A DNA stretch of 11,370 bases from Pseudomonadota bacterium (GTDB lineage Bacteria > Desulfobacterota > Desulfobaccia > Desulfobaccales > 0-14-0-80-60-11), in NCBI GenBank assembly GCA_018897875.1, contig JAHIKF010000467.1:1-11370 (forward strand), given 5' to 3'. Under the pieces are notes generated by a model, which saw nothing but the letters and a program-made list of their open reading frames with translations, was not told the origin of the DNA and made no database searches. Position 1 is the stretch's first letter. Every line of letters starts with the position of its first letter. Made by a program: the position numbers and the translations under genes. Positions 1-6,842 of the stretch are shown one piece after another.

Positions 1-134
1 AGCATCTGTCCCGTTATCTGGCGGAATTTTGCTACCGTTTCAACCGTCGCTTCTGGGAACCTCAAATGTTTAACCGGATGATTACTGCGTGTCTTAATAC
101 TCAAACCGTTACCTTTTCGGAGCTAAGGCAATAA
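1..134 (+). pseudogene. IS1595-family transposase, C-terminal end (partial at window edge)
   Basis: Reading from base 3, the frame encodes 43 residues ending in TAA at 132-134. It contains the stretch YLAEFCYRFNRRFWEP, which resembles the conserved C-terminal end of IS1595/ISXO2-like DDE transposases (Y-L-x-E-F-x-x-R-F-N-R-R). Everything upstream is outside the window, so it cannot be said whether the element is intact. The type given reflects only that a fragment is visible. Family assignment rests on recognising this motif, not on a search. No accessory gene follows it, and the next gene is a cellular lipoprotein. Confidence 0.7.
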
Positions 135-190
135 GCGTTTATCAAATTATTGTTTGGCTTCAAAGCCGGGTTAAACGCCCCCCAGCGCCA
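135..190. mobile_element. Probable right end of the IS1595-type element
   Basis: The 50 bases after the transposase stop contain GGCTTCAAAGCC (a short hairpin, about 152-163) followed by GGGTTAAACGCCCC. Read inward from about 185, this gives GGGGCGTTTAACCCGGC, the kind of G-rich start expected of an insertion-sequence terminal inverted repeat. The matching left end and any target-site duplication lie outside the window, so the exact boundary is a guess. Confidence 0.3.
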
Positions 191-301
191 CGGGAGATAA
201 ACCTGGGTTCACCGGTGATTCCCTTGGCACCACACGCCACGGTGGCCATGAGCGCCGCGCTGATCCCCTGGATTTGCCCCTGGACCCCGGTCAAAAAGGG
301 G

Positions 302-330
302 TTGACGGCCTGCGGCGGATAGGGTACTAA
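302..330 (+). promoter_or_regulatory. Candidate sigma-70 promoter for the TPR lipoprotein gene
   Basis: TTGACG at 302-307 (5 of 6 to the -35 consensus) is separated by 17 bases from TACTAA at 325-330, a weak -10 box. Transcription would begin near 337, about 30 bases before the lipoprotein start. It could have been brought or altered by the neighbouring insertion-sequence end, but this is inference. Confidence 0.35.
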
Positions 331-368
331 TGCGTAAATTTCATCTGGCAGAGTGAGATACTGGGTTG

Positions 369-986
369 ATGATGAGACGTATAGTGGCTGCCTGGTTGGC
401 GCTCGGCCTGCTGGGTGGAACGGTGGGTTGCAGCATGACCCCGAAGGCGCCGCCTCCGGAATCCGGTGCGCCTCCGCCTCTGGCAGAGCCGTCCCGTCCC
501 CCATCTTCAGATTCGGCCAGGCTTAAAGAATCCCTGACCGGACATGAGATGACACCCTCCGAGGTAGCGGACCTGAGCGACCGCCTGTTGGCGGACGGCA
601 GCCAGGCCTTCAACGATCAACAGACCATGGCCCGGCTGGAGCTCGTGCTCCTCAAGACCTTGAAAACCCCGGACAAGACCTACCGTGCGGTCCTGTGGCG
701 CAACCTGGGCATCATCCATTACCATCAGCAGAAGTACAAGCAAGCCGAGCACGATCTGCAGTCCGCCAACGAACTCAACCCCAAGAATCCCCGCACCCAT
801 TTTTACCTGGCTTGTCTGTTCGCCCACAAGGGCAGGATTTACGAAAAAGCGGGCAAGACCCGCTCCTCCCAGCAGCAATATAAGCGGGCGGCCATCGAAA
901 TAGGACTGGCGCGCAAGCTGGAGCCCAGCAACTCCTTATACAAGCAAGATATTAAACAAATTATCCAGCAAGAGAATGAGAAATGA
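369..986 (+). CDS. TPR-repeat lipoprotein
   Basis: A 205-residue secreted lipoprotein. The N-terminus has two arginines (residues 3-4), a hydrophobic stretch (5-20) and a lipobox-like T-V-G-C with the acylated Cys at 21. The threonine at -3 is atypical. A proline-rich linker covers about 26-46. Residues about 104-190 form two tetratricopeptide-like helical repeats (Y-x-Q-A-E-x-D-L-x-x-A-x-x-L-x-P is clear near 124-138). TPR domains bind other proteins, so it is probably an envelope scaffold or assembly factor; the partner is unknown. In-frame starts are TTG 366, ATG 369 and ATG 372. ATG 369 is preferred because a purine-rich GAGTGAG lies about 11 bases upstream. Its stop overlaps the next start (ATGA), so the two are translationally coupled. 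The specific function is not recognised. Confidence 0.82.
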   Translation: MMRRIVAAWLALGLLGGTVGCSMTPKAPPPESGAPPPLAEPSRPPSSDSARLKESLTGHEMTPSEVADLSDRLLADGSQAFNDQQTMARLELVLLKTLKTPDKTYRAVLWRNLGIIHYHQQKYKQAEHDLQSANELNPKNPRTHFYLACLFAHKGRIYEKAGKTRSSQQQYKRAAIEIGLARKLEPSNSLYKQDIKQIIQQENEK

Positions 987-1198
987 AGATTGCCTGCCCC
1001 TTTTGCGGCAATGATACGGATTTTTATGAAGTTGCCGAGGGGGTGACCATCACCACCTTCTACTTGCAGAATGAAGACGGCAGTTTCTCCTCGGTGAGCG
1101 ATGATTCCGAAATCCAGGGGGAAGTGCGCCTCTTTTGCGGGGAATGCCACAAAGAGCTGCGGGAATACCACGAACACTTTCTGGACATGCTCTTTTAG
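983..1198 (+). CDS. Small zinc-ribbon protein
   Basis: A 71-residue protein with two CxxC knuckles: C5-P-F-C8 at the N-terminus and C52-G-E-C55 near the C-terminus, separated by an acidic, mostly beta-type segment. This is the layout of a single zinc ribbon. There is no signal peptide or membrane segment, so it is probably cytoplasmic. The start ATG overlaps the stop of the lipoprotein gene by four bases, so it is the second gene of a two-gene unit. I do not recognise a named family. Possibilities include a zinc-binding adaptor or a nucleic-acid or protein interaction module. The call of a real gene is supported by the tight overlap and the motif-rich sequence. Confidence 0.8.
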   Translation: MKIACPFCGNDTDFYEVAEGVTITTFYLQNEDGSFSSVSDDSEIQGEVRLFCGECHKELREYHEHFLDMLF

Positions 1199-1228
1199 GC
1201 CGGGCCCCCGGATCACCCGGTCTGATTG

Positions 1229-1268
1229 GGCGCGGCCGGCTGCCGGGTTTCAGGCCGCAGGCCGCGCC
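1229..1268. repeat. 9-bp perfect inverted repeat between the zinc-ribbon gene and mutM
   Basis: GGCGCGGCC at 1229-1237 is exactly reverse-complemented at 1260-1268, giving a GC-only stem with a 22-base loop. It begins 31 bases after the zinc-ribbon stop. No T-run follows, so it is not a classical intrinsic terminator, but it could slow transcription or protect the 3' end of the upstream message. The GC-rich surroundings raise the chance of coincidental pairing. The rest of 1199-1443 shows no convincing gene. Confidence 0.4.
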
Positions 1269-1443
1269 ACCGGTACCGGGCCGCTGCCCGCCACCTCATA
1301 CTCCGGTCCGCCGACGTCCGGCTCAGCCGGCCAGGGCGCTCCCCTCTCAGCCACCCGAGGTTTTTCCCTGAAACCCAAGATCCAGCCAGATCCCCGGCCG
1401 CGGCCGGGTTGTGCCGCTCTCGCCGCCGCCCGGGGTAACGCCC

Positions 1444-2259
1444 ATGCCTGAACTGCCGGAGGTGGAAGTCATCCGCCGGGGTCTGGCCCCCGTGCTCATG
1501 GGGCGCCGGTTTCTGGGCGTCAAGGTGGGAGCCAAACGCCTGCGGCAACAGTCCTCCCCCGCCGAACTCCGCCGCTGGGTCCTGGGGCGGCGCCTCGAGG
1601 GCCTGCGCCGCCGGGGCAAATACCTCCGGTTCGATCTGGAAGGCGGCGTCACCCTGCTCATCCATCTGGGCATGACCGGCCGCCTGCTGACCGGGCCTAT
1701 CCCCTCCCCTCCCCTGCCCCACGTTCACCTGGTGTTTCATCTGGAAGGCGGGCTGGAACTGTCTTTCCAGGATACCCGCCGCTTCGGCCAGGTCCTGGTC
1801 TTTCCCCCCGGGGTGGACCCCCCGCCCCTGGCCCAGGTGGGGGCCGAGCCGTTCTCCCGGCAAGTTACTCCGGCCTGGCTGGCTGAGCAGGCCCGGGGCC
1901 GGCGCCGCCCCATCAAGAATTTTCTCCTGGACGCCCGTATCCTGGCCGGCATCGGCAACATTTACGCCTGTGAAATCCTTTTTGCGGCGCGGCTTCACCC
2001 CGCCACCCCCGTGGCCAGCCTGACCCTCACGGACTGGGCCCGGGTGCTCACCGAGACCCGGAGAATCCTCAAGCACGCCATTCGGAAAGGCGGCACCACG
2101 GTGGCCAACTATCTCAACAGCAAAGGCGAGGCCGGCCTCTTCCAGCTGGAGCTTCTGGTCTATGGGCGAACCGGCGACCCCTGCCGCTGCGGCGCCCGGA
2201 TCCATCGCCTGGTCCAGGCCGGGCGCAGCAGCTTTTTCTGTCCGGTCTGTCAGCAGTAA
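1444..2259 (+). CDS. mutM: Formamidopyrimidine-DNA glycosylase (Fpg/MutM)
   Basis: A bifunctional DNA glycosylase/AP lyase that removes 8-oxoguanine and formamidopyrimidines from oxidised DNA. The 271-residue length is normal for the family. The mature N-terminus P2-E3-L-P-E-V-E supplies the catalytic proline and glutamate, which fixes the start at ATG 1444 rather than a further upstream GTG. Also visible are the hairpin lysine K59, the intercalating Met in H-L-G-M-T-G (M77), the R113-F114 void-filling pair in D-T-R-R-F-G, the helix-two-turn-helix around G-I-G-N-I-Y-A (169-175) and the C-terminal zinc finger. That finger has C266-x2-C269 but C247-R-C249, a CxC knuckle one residue shorter than the usual CxxC. 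The ribosome site is weak (GGGGT). It stands 245 bases downstream of the zinc-ribbon gene and is probably transcribed separately. Confidence 0.96.
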   Translation: MPELPEVEVIRRGLAPVLMGRRFLGVKVGAKRLRQQSSPAELRRWVLGRRLEGLRRRGKYLRFDLEGGVTLLIHLGMTGRLLTGPIPSPPLPHVHLVFHLEGGLELSFQDTRRFGQVLVFPPGVDPPPLAQVGAEPFSRQVTPAWLAEQARGRRRPIKNFLLDARILAGIGNIYACEILFAARLHPATPVASLTLTDWARVLTETRRILKHAIRKGGTTVANYLNSKGEAGLFQLELLVYGRTGDPCRCGARIHRLVQAGRSSFFCPVCQQ

Positions 2260-2267
2260 GAGGGAAA

Positions 2268-2341
2268 AATCCCTGGCCGGAGGCTTCCTGTTATTTTATG
2301 GCCCCAAACTTGGCGGCTTGGTGCCACCATTGCCAGGGATT
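2268..2341. repeat. 10-bp perfect inverted repeat downstream of mutM
   Basis: AATCCCTGGC at 2268-2277 is exactly reverse-complemented by GCCAGGGATT at 2332-2341. The enclosed 54 bases contain a smaller TGGC/GCCA pairing. It starts 8 bases after the mutM stop. It may be a 3'-end structure for mutM or a small structured repeat element. Its left arm overlaps a 15-base sequence that recurs at 8164-8178. The remaining bases 2342-2478 are AT-rich with no gene seen. Confidence 0.45.
2276..2290 (+). repeat. Dispersed repeat, copy 1
   Basis: GCCGGAGGCTTCCTG occurs here and identically at 8164-8178, both in non-coding sequence. Upstream flanks also agree (AAATCCCTG here, AAATTCCTG there), differing by one substitution and one inserted G. 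This suggests a small interspersed element rather than chance. Confidence 0.5.
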
Positions 2342-2478
2342 GCCTGGCGACCGGGAGTCCACCAGGACCGGGAACTTTTAGATTCTATGACATTATATTC
2401 GCTCCTGACCATTTTTAAGATCTATCCCCAGTCGCGAAAATCCTATTTTTGAGAAACCGCGGGTATGGGACTGTTAAC

Positions 2479-2886
2479 TTAACCCCTCTTCAGGATGGTT
2501 TTTCTCCCGTGGTTTTGTTCCTGCAAGCGGAGCAAATGCTGTTTATGATCCGGATATTCTTCCAGGATCAGCTTAAAGCGGTGGCACTGCGCCAAGTCGG
2601 GACACTCATAACAATGTTCGCAGCGCCGATTGATGGCGCAGATACGGATGGGGCAGCGATCCAGCCCCCGCCCGCCTCTGCACCCCGGGCATTCGGGATG
2701 GGAGAGAAACCACTCCAGGCCCCGGCGGAATTCAGGCAGGGAAAAACCCTCGTCTCCCCAAAAACAATGACCCCACCAGTAAATCCGAAATTGGTCCGCG
2801 AAGCTTTTCACCGTGGCAACGGCTTCTAAGAACTCCGGGTGGTCCAACTGACATTGGTCACATAAGCCGCAATAACTCTCTTTCAT
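2479..2886 (-). CDS. Cysteine-rich DUF3795-family protein
   Basis: A 135-residue cytoplasmic protein with twelve cysteines arranged in clusters: Y-C6-G-L-C9-D-Q-C12, C41, C66-P-G-C69, C78/C83, C89-E-H-C92-Y-E-C95 and C101. This pattern and the opening Y-C-G-L-C resemble the DUF3795 family, thought to bind zinc or an Fe-S cluster; no biochemical role is established. The start at 2886 is chosen over a longer frame because GGGAGG lies six to seven bases upstream and the longer version would run into hdrA. It follows the HdrA gene by 26 bases on the same strand, so it is probably the last gene of that operon. It may be a small metalloprotein helper for HdrA, but that is inferred from position only. 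Confidence 0.82.
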   Translation of the reverse strand: MKESYCGLCDQCQLDHPEFLEAVATVKSFADQFRIYWWGHCFWGDEGFSLPEFRRGLEWFLSHPECPGCRGGRGLDRCPIRICAINRRCEHCYECPDLAQCHRFKLILEEYPDHKQHLLRLQEQNHGRKTILKRG

Positions 2887-2912
2887 GACAACCTCCCGGC
2901 GCATTATCGGAG

Positions 2913-5900
2913 CTAGGCGCAGGCAGCCCGGATTTCCGCACCCAACTGGTTTTCCCGGTGATGCATCAACTCGATGGCCCCCATGGGGCATTCCCCGGTA
3001 CACAACCCGCAGCCCAGGCATTTGGCCGGGTCGATGTAGGCTGCGTCAGCGGCTTTACCCACCGCGGGCACCTCAAACGGGCAAACGCGCACACACGTGA
3101 GACACCTGGAGCATTTTTCCCGGATCACCCTGGCCACCGCCCCGCCCACCAGCATCTGGGTCTGGGCCAGGACGCCCATGGCCCGGGCCGCGGCTCCCTG
3201 GGCCTGGGCGATGGCTTCATCAGCATACTTGGGGCCATGCGCCAGGCCGCAGAGGAAAATTCCGTTGGTGGCAAAATCCAGGGGCCGCAGTTTCATGTGG
3301 GCCTCCAGAAAGAAGCCGTCCGTATCCATGGGCAGCTTGAAAACCTGGGCGATCTCCTGGCTGCCCGGATGCGGCCGGACTGCGGCGGACAGCACCAGAT
3401 AGTCCGCGGTCAAGCCAAGCTGCGCCTGGAGATTCTGGTCAAAAAGCGACACCTGCAACCGGCTGCCATGGGCGGCGACCTCGGGCTTGCGGTCCACCTC
3501 ATAGCGGCAGAATTGCACCCCCAGCTCCCGGGCCCGTTGATAAAAAAGCTCTTTAAAGCCAAAGGTGCGCATATCCCGGAACAACACGAAAATTTGCGCC
3601 CGGGGGCGGAGTTCCTTGATTTTTATGGCATTTTTCACCGCGGCGCCGCAGCACAGGCGGCTGCAGTAGAGGTGTTCCGGCTCCCGGCAGCCGACGCACT
3701 GGATCATAACCACCCGGGGCTCGGCCGGGAGGGCAGCAGGGTCATGCTCCACAGTGCTCTCCAGTTCCAGTTGGGTCAGTACGCCAGGATGCTGGCCGTA
3801 AAGATACTCGGTGGGGCGATATTCCGCCCCTCCGGTGGCGATCACCACGGTGCCGTACTCGATCTCTTTCTGGCCTCGGGGGCCTTCCACAGTGCTGCGG
3901 AATTTGCCCACATGGCCGGAGAAATCCAGCACCCGGGTGCTGGTCATTACCTGGATGCCGGGGTGGTAAGCCATTTCGTGCTTCAGGTTGTCCAGGTGGG
4001 GTTGCATCCGGTGGCCTTCCAGGGTGTAGTGCAGTCTCCGGGCCATCCCGCCCAATTCCTCGCCTTTTTCCACCAGGTTAACCTTAAAGCCGGAGTCGGC
4101 GATGGCCAGCGCCGCGGTCATGCCGGCCAAGCCCCCGCCCACCACCAGGGCCTGGCGCGTTACCGGGAAGGGAGTTTCATCTAAGGGTTCCAGGAGGGCG
4201 GCCCGGGCCACCCCCATGTTGAGCAGGTCTTTAGCCTTGTCCGTGGCTTTCTCCGGGACTTGCTGGTGTACCCAGGCGTCCTGGTCCCGAATGTTGACCA
4301 TCCGGAAGAGGTATTTGTTGAGGCCTGCCTGGCGCAGGTTTTCTCTGAATAGGGGCTCATGCGTCCTGGGGCTGCACGCGGCCACCACAATGCGGTTGAG
4401 GGATTCGGCTTCGATCACCTGCCGCATATTTTCCAGGGAATCGGTGGCGCAGGTGAAGGTGAAATGGTCGGCATAGACCACAAAGGGCAGGGAGCGGGCA
4501 TAATCCGCCAGGGCCTCCACATCCACGATGCTGGCGATGTTGTGGCCGCAATGACAGACAAAGACGCCGATCCGGGGCGCCTCCAGGGAGACGTCGCGCT
4601 CTACAGGGTAGGCCGTCGCGACAATCTTATTTCCCCGGGCGCCTTTCAGTAAATTAAAGGCCGCCGCAGCAGCAGCTGAAGCCTGGATCACGGTTTCGGG
4701 GATATCCTTGGGGGACTGGAAGGCGCCGCAGGCGAAAATTCCCGGCTGATCGGTGGCTACCAGCTCAAAAGGCGGGCTCTCGGCAAACCCCCACCGGTTC
4801 GTGGCAATGCCGCACAAGGCAGCCAAATCCCGGGTGGCGGGGTTCGAGATCAGCCCCACCGAGAGGATAACCAAGTCGAATTCTTCGCTTATGACGCCAT
4901 TTTCTTCGTCCACATAAGTGATTTCCAGGTTTTCCGTGCGGGGGTCCTGCGTCACCCGGGAGACCATGGACCGGATAGAGCGGACGCCGTGGACTTCCCG
5001 GGCCCGCTCGTAATAGCGGTCAAAACCCTTGCCCTGGGCCCTCAGGTCCAGGAAAAAGATGGTGGCGGAAACCCTGGGGTCGTGTTCCCGGGCGATCATG
5101 GCCTGCTTGGTGGCCTGCATGCAGCAGATGGAGGAGCAGTATTCCCGGCCGATGCTGGCATCCCGGGACCCGACGCATTGAATCCAGGCGATTTTTTGGG
5201 GTTCGGCGTTATCGCTGGGGCGTTTTACCTTACCGCCGCACGGCCCGGTGGCGGACAGAAGGCGCTCGAATTCCAGGGAAGTGAGGACGTTGGAATAGCG
5301 CTCATAACCGTATTCCGGCTTCTGCAGGGCATCGAAGGGCCGGAACCCCGGGGCCAGAATGACGGCCCCCACCTCCACCTCCCGATCCGAGTCCGTCTGG
5401 GAGAGATTCACCGCCTGGGAGGGGCACAATTTCTCACAGGCCCGGCAGGTACATTTATCGAAATAGATGCAATGGATCTTGTCGATGGCGTATTTTAACG
5501 GCACCGCCTGAGGATAGCGCACAAAGGCCGCTTTCCGCCAGCCCAGCCCTAAGTTGAATTCATCTTTAACTTTTTTCGGACATTTCTGGGCGCAGACCCC
5601 GCAGGCGGTGCATTTTTTCGGGTCGATGTACCGGGCATATTCCCTGACTTTGACCGTGAAGCGCCCCGGGGAACCGCTGAGACCGATCATCTCGGCTGGA
5701 GCCAGGATGTCGATATTGCGGTGATTGGCGCAATCTACCAACTTGGGCGAAATGATGCAAATGGAGCAATCATTGGTGGGAAAGGTCTTGTCCAGTTGGG
5801 GCATCACCCCGCCAATAGCCGGCTCTTTTTCCACCAGATAGACAAAAAACCCGGCGTTGGCCAGGTCCAGGGAGGCTTGAATACCGGCGATACCACCTCC

Positions 5901-5945
5901 CACCACCAGGACTGCCCCAACTTTGTCGCGCTCCTCGGTTCCCAT
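2913..5945 (-). CDS. hdrA: Fused double HdrA-like FAD/Fe-S protein (heterodisulfide reductase subunit A family)
   Basis: A 1010-residue cytoplasmic electron-transfer flavoprotein built of two HdrA units. Unit 1 (about 1-440): FAD dinucleotide motif G16-G-G-I-A-G, the HdrA segment Q-L-D-K-T-F-P-T (50-57), a ferredoxin-type site C112/C115/C118/C122, further cysteines C159-C174, and the HdrA cluster set I-Q-C257...C270-x3-C274-C275. Unit 2 (about 457-1010): an N-terminal HdrA domain with V-C-H-C-G-H-N-I (463-470), a second FAD motif G603-G-G-L-A-G, a second cluster set C750...C761-x3-C765-C766, and a C-terminal two-cluster ferredoxin (C945/948/951/955 and C976/979/982/986). Unit 2 lacks the inserted ferredoxin that unit 1 carries. 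HdrA proteins accept or bifurcate electrons with HdrB/C and partner dehydrogenases, but none is adjacent here. The upstream ribosome site (AAAGGT) is about 15 bases from the start. Confidence 0.93.
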   Translation of the reverse strand: MGTEERDKVGAVLVVGGGIAGIQASLDLANAGFFVYLVEKEPAIGGVMPQLDKTFPTNDCSICIISPKLVDCANHRNIDILAPAEMIGLSGSPGRFTVKVREYARYIDPKKCTACGVCAQKCPKKVKDEFNLGLGWRKAAFVRYPQAVPLKYAIDKIHCIYFDKCTCRACEKLCPSQAVNLSQTDSDREVEVGAVILAPGFRPFDALQKPEYGYERYSNVLTSLEFERLLSATGPCGGKVKRPSDNAEPQKIAWIQCVGSRDASIGREYCSSICCMQATKQAMIAREHDPRVSATIFFLDLRAQGKGFDRYYERAREVHGVRSIRSMVSRVTQDPRTENLEITYVDEENGVISEEFDLVILSVGLISNPATRDLAALCGIATNRWGFAESPPFELVATDQPGIFACGAFQSPKDIPETVIQASAAAAAAFNLLKGARGNKIVATAYPVERDVSLEAPRIGVFVCHCGHNIASIVDVEALADYARSLPFVVYADHFTFTCATDSLENMRQVIEAESLNRIVVAACSPRTHEPLFRENLRQAGLNKYLFRMVNIRDQDAWVHQQVPEKATDKAKDLLNMGVARAALLEPLDETPFPVTRQALVVGGGLAGMTAALAIADSGFKVNLVEKGEELGGMARRLHYTLEGHRMQPHLDNLKHEMAYHPGIQVMTSTRVLDFSGHVGKFRSTVEGPRGQKEIEYGTVVIATGGAEYRPTEYLYGQHPGVLTQLELESTVEHDPAALPAEPRVVMIQCVGCREPEHLYCSRLCCGAAVKNAIKIKELRPRAQIFVLFRDMRTFGFKELFYQRARELGVQFCRYEVDRKPEVAAHGSRLQVSLFDQNLQAQLGLTADYLVLSAAVRPHPGSQEIAQVFKLPMDTDGFFLEAHMKLRPLDFATNGIFLCGLAHGPKYADEAIAQAQGAAARAMGVLAQTQMLVGGAVARVIREKCSRCLTCVRVCPFEVPAVGKAADAAYIDPAKCLGCGLCTGECPMGAIELMHHRENQLGAEIRAACA

Positions 5946-5988
5946 ATCTTTTCGCCGTTACCTTTCAGGCCCAGGAATTTACCGGTCT

Positions 5989-6005
5989 CAGGGGATAAGC
6001 CCCTG
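5989..6005. repeat. 6-bp hairpin in the iscU-hdrA gap
   Basis: CAGGGG (5989-5994) and CCCCTG (6000-6005) form a perfect stem around a five-base loop. It is the second of two hairpins met by transcription coming from the Fe-S genes, 44 bases before the hdrA start. No T-run follows, so it is unlikely to be a strong terminator. An RNA stability or processing element is more plausible. Confidence 0.45.
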
Positions 6006-6018
6006 GCCTTCAACCTCA

Positions 6019-6046
6019 GGCGGCGCCGACTTTAGATGGCGCCGCC
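6019..6046. repeat. 9-bp GC-rich hairpin in the iscU-hdrA gap
   Basis: GGCGGCGCC (6019-6027) and GGCGCCGCC (6038-6046) form a perfect nine-base GC stem with a ten-base loop. It begins 19 bases after the stop of the IscU-like gene on the minus strand. It lacks a downstream T-tract on either strand. It may protect the 3' end of the upstream message or lower hdrA expression relative to the Fe-S genes. Together with the smaller stem at 5989-6005 it fills most of the 119-base gap. Confidence 0.55.
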
Positions 6047-6064
6047 GCTCCCTCCTGATAATTC

Positions 6065-6409
6065 TTAAATGGCCAGTGTCAAGGCTTCCGCCCCTAAATT
6101 GGAGCAGTGGAGCTTATTGGGGGGCAGGCCGCCCAGGATCTCGGCCACCTGCTTATCGGTGATCTTCTTGGCCTCCTCCAGGTCCTTGCCTTTGGCCATC
6201 TCACTCACCAGGCTGGACACCGCAATGGCGGCCACACAGCCGAAGGTCTGGAACTTCACGTCCTCCAGGCGGTGGTCTTTGACTTTGATGTAAAAAGTCA
6301 TCATATCGCCGCAGGCGGGATTCCCCACCTCGCCGATACCGTCGGCAGCTTCGATCACCGCAACATTGCGGGGATGGTTGAAATGATCCATCACCGTAGC
6401 GCTATACAT
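6065..6409 (-). CDS. NifU/IscU-like iron-sulfur cluster scaffold protein
   Basis: A 114-residue scaffold on which Fe-S clusters are assembled from sulfide and iron before transfer to apoproteins. The family signature is clear: M-Y-S-x-x-V-M-D-H-F-x-x-P-R-N-V at the N-terminus and the three cluster cysteines C33 (in N-P-A-C-G-D, with the conserved Asp 35), C58 (in T-F-G-C) and C102 (in L-H-C-S). The usual glycine after F-G-C is a valine here. Length matches the short, stand-alone NifU-N/IscU type. It starts one base after the stop of the Rrf2 regulator gene, with only a weak ribosome site, so translational coupling is likely. No cysteine desulfurase (IscS/NifS) is next to it in this window. 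The likely client is the Fe-S-rich HdrA downstream, which is an inference. Confidence 0.93.
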   Translation of the reverse strand: MYSATVMDHFNHPRNVAVIEAADGIGEVGNPACGDMMTFYIKVKDHRLEDVKFQTFGCVAAIAVSSLVSEMAKGKDLEEAKKITDKQVAEILGGLPPNKLHCSNLGAEALTLAI

Positions 6410-6410
6410 A

Positions 6411-6842
6411 TCAAGCTTCTGGCCCCGAGGGCCAGGGTTTGGCCATTTTCAGCACATCGGCCAGGGTAATGGAGTTCAATTTGTCAAACATGGCCTGGGC
6501 CGCCTCCTGCCAGATATAACGCGTCTGGCAGATGGAGGAACGCTCGCAGACCTTGGGGTTTTCGGAACACTCTGCCAGGCTGGCGCCTTCTTCCAGCAAG
6601 GCCACAATTTCCCCGATGGTGATCTCTGCAGGCGGCTTCGCCAGGATATGACCGCCCTTGGGGCCGCGCACGCTCTTGATATAATCGGCTTTTTTCAGGG
6701 GAATGATGATCTGCTCCAGGTATTTCACCGAAATCCCCTGCTGCAAGGCAATCGTGCTCAGATGCAGCGGCCCTTGCTGATAGTGTTCGGCCAACTCCAG
6801 CATGAGACGGGTGCCGTAGCGGCTGCGGGTGGAAAGTTTCAT
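6411..6842 (-). CDS. Rrf2/IscR-family transcriptional regulator
   Basis: A 143-residue winged-helix repressor of the Rrf2 family. It has the typical opening M-K-L-S-T-R-S-R-Y-G, a helix-turn-helix (about 26-50, with I-S-x-K-Y-L-E-Q-I-I) and the wing G-x-x-G-G-H (60-65). Three cysteines in the dimerisation region, C92, C99 and C105, match the cluster-binding set of IscR-type proteins. The first spacing is six residues rather than five. It probably senses Fe-S status through a [2Fe-2S] cluster. Its start overlaps the stop of the TusA-like gene by four bases and its stop is one base before the scaffold gene. A near-palindrome in the promoter at 7228-7248 is a natural target, giving negative autoregulation as known for IscR. 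Confidence 0.92.
   Translation of the reverse strand: MKLSTRSRYGTRLMLELAEHYQQGPLHLSTIALQQGISVKYLEQIIIPLKKADYIKSVRGPKGGHILAKPPAEITIGEIVALLEEGASLAECSENPKVCERSSICQTRYIWQEAAQAMFDKLNSITLADVLKMAKPWPSGPEA

Noticed and set aside
1199..1443. Possible small gene between the zinc-ribbon gene and mutM
   Set aside because: Open frames exist on the plus strand only because of high GC. They have proline/glycine-rich random composition and no ribosome site.
1213..2205. Long minus-strand open frame opposite mutM (330 codons)
   Set aside because: It is the antisense shadow of a GC-rich gene. The plus-strand MutM has all family motifs, and the shadow has no recognisable domain.
2260..2478. Riboswitch or tRNA-like fold downstream of mutM
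   Set aside because: The inverted repeats form a simple long-range stem only. There is no cloverleaf, CCA end or known riboswitch core, and both neighbouring genes end here.
2887..3021. N-terminal extension of the DUF3795 gene into hdrA
   Set aside because: The extension lies in the coding end of hdrA and has no family similarity. GGGAGG is correctly placed before ATG 2886.
2958..4184. Long plus-strand open frame inside hdrA (408 codons)
   Set aside because: It is rich in His, Gly and Ala as expected from reading opposite a GC-rich gene, has no family motif, and lies wholly within the well-supported HdrA.
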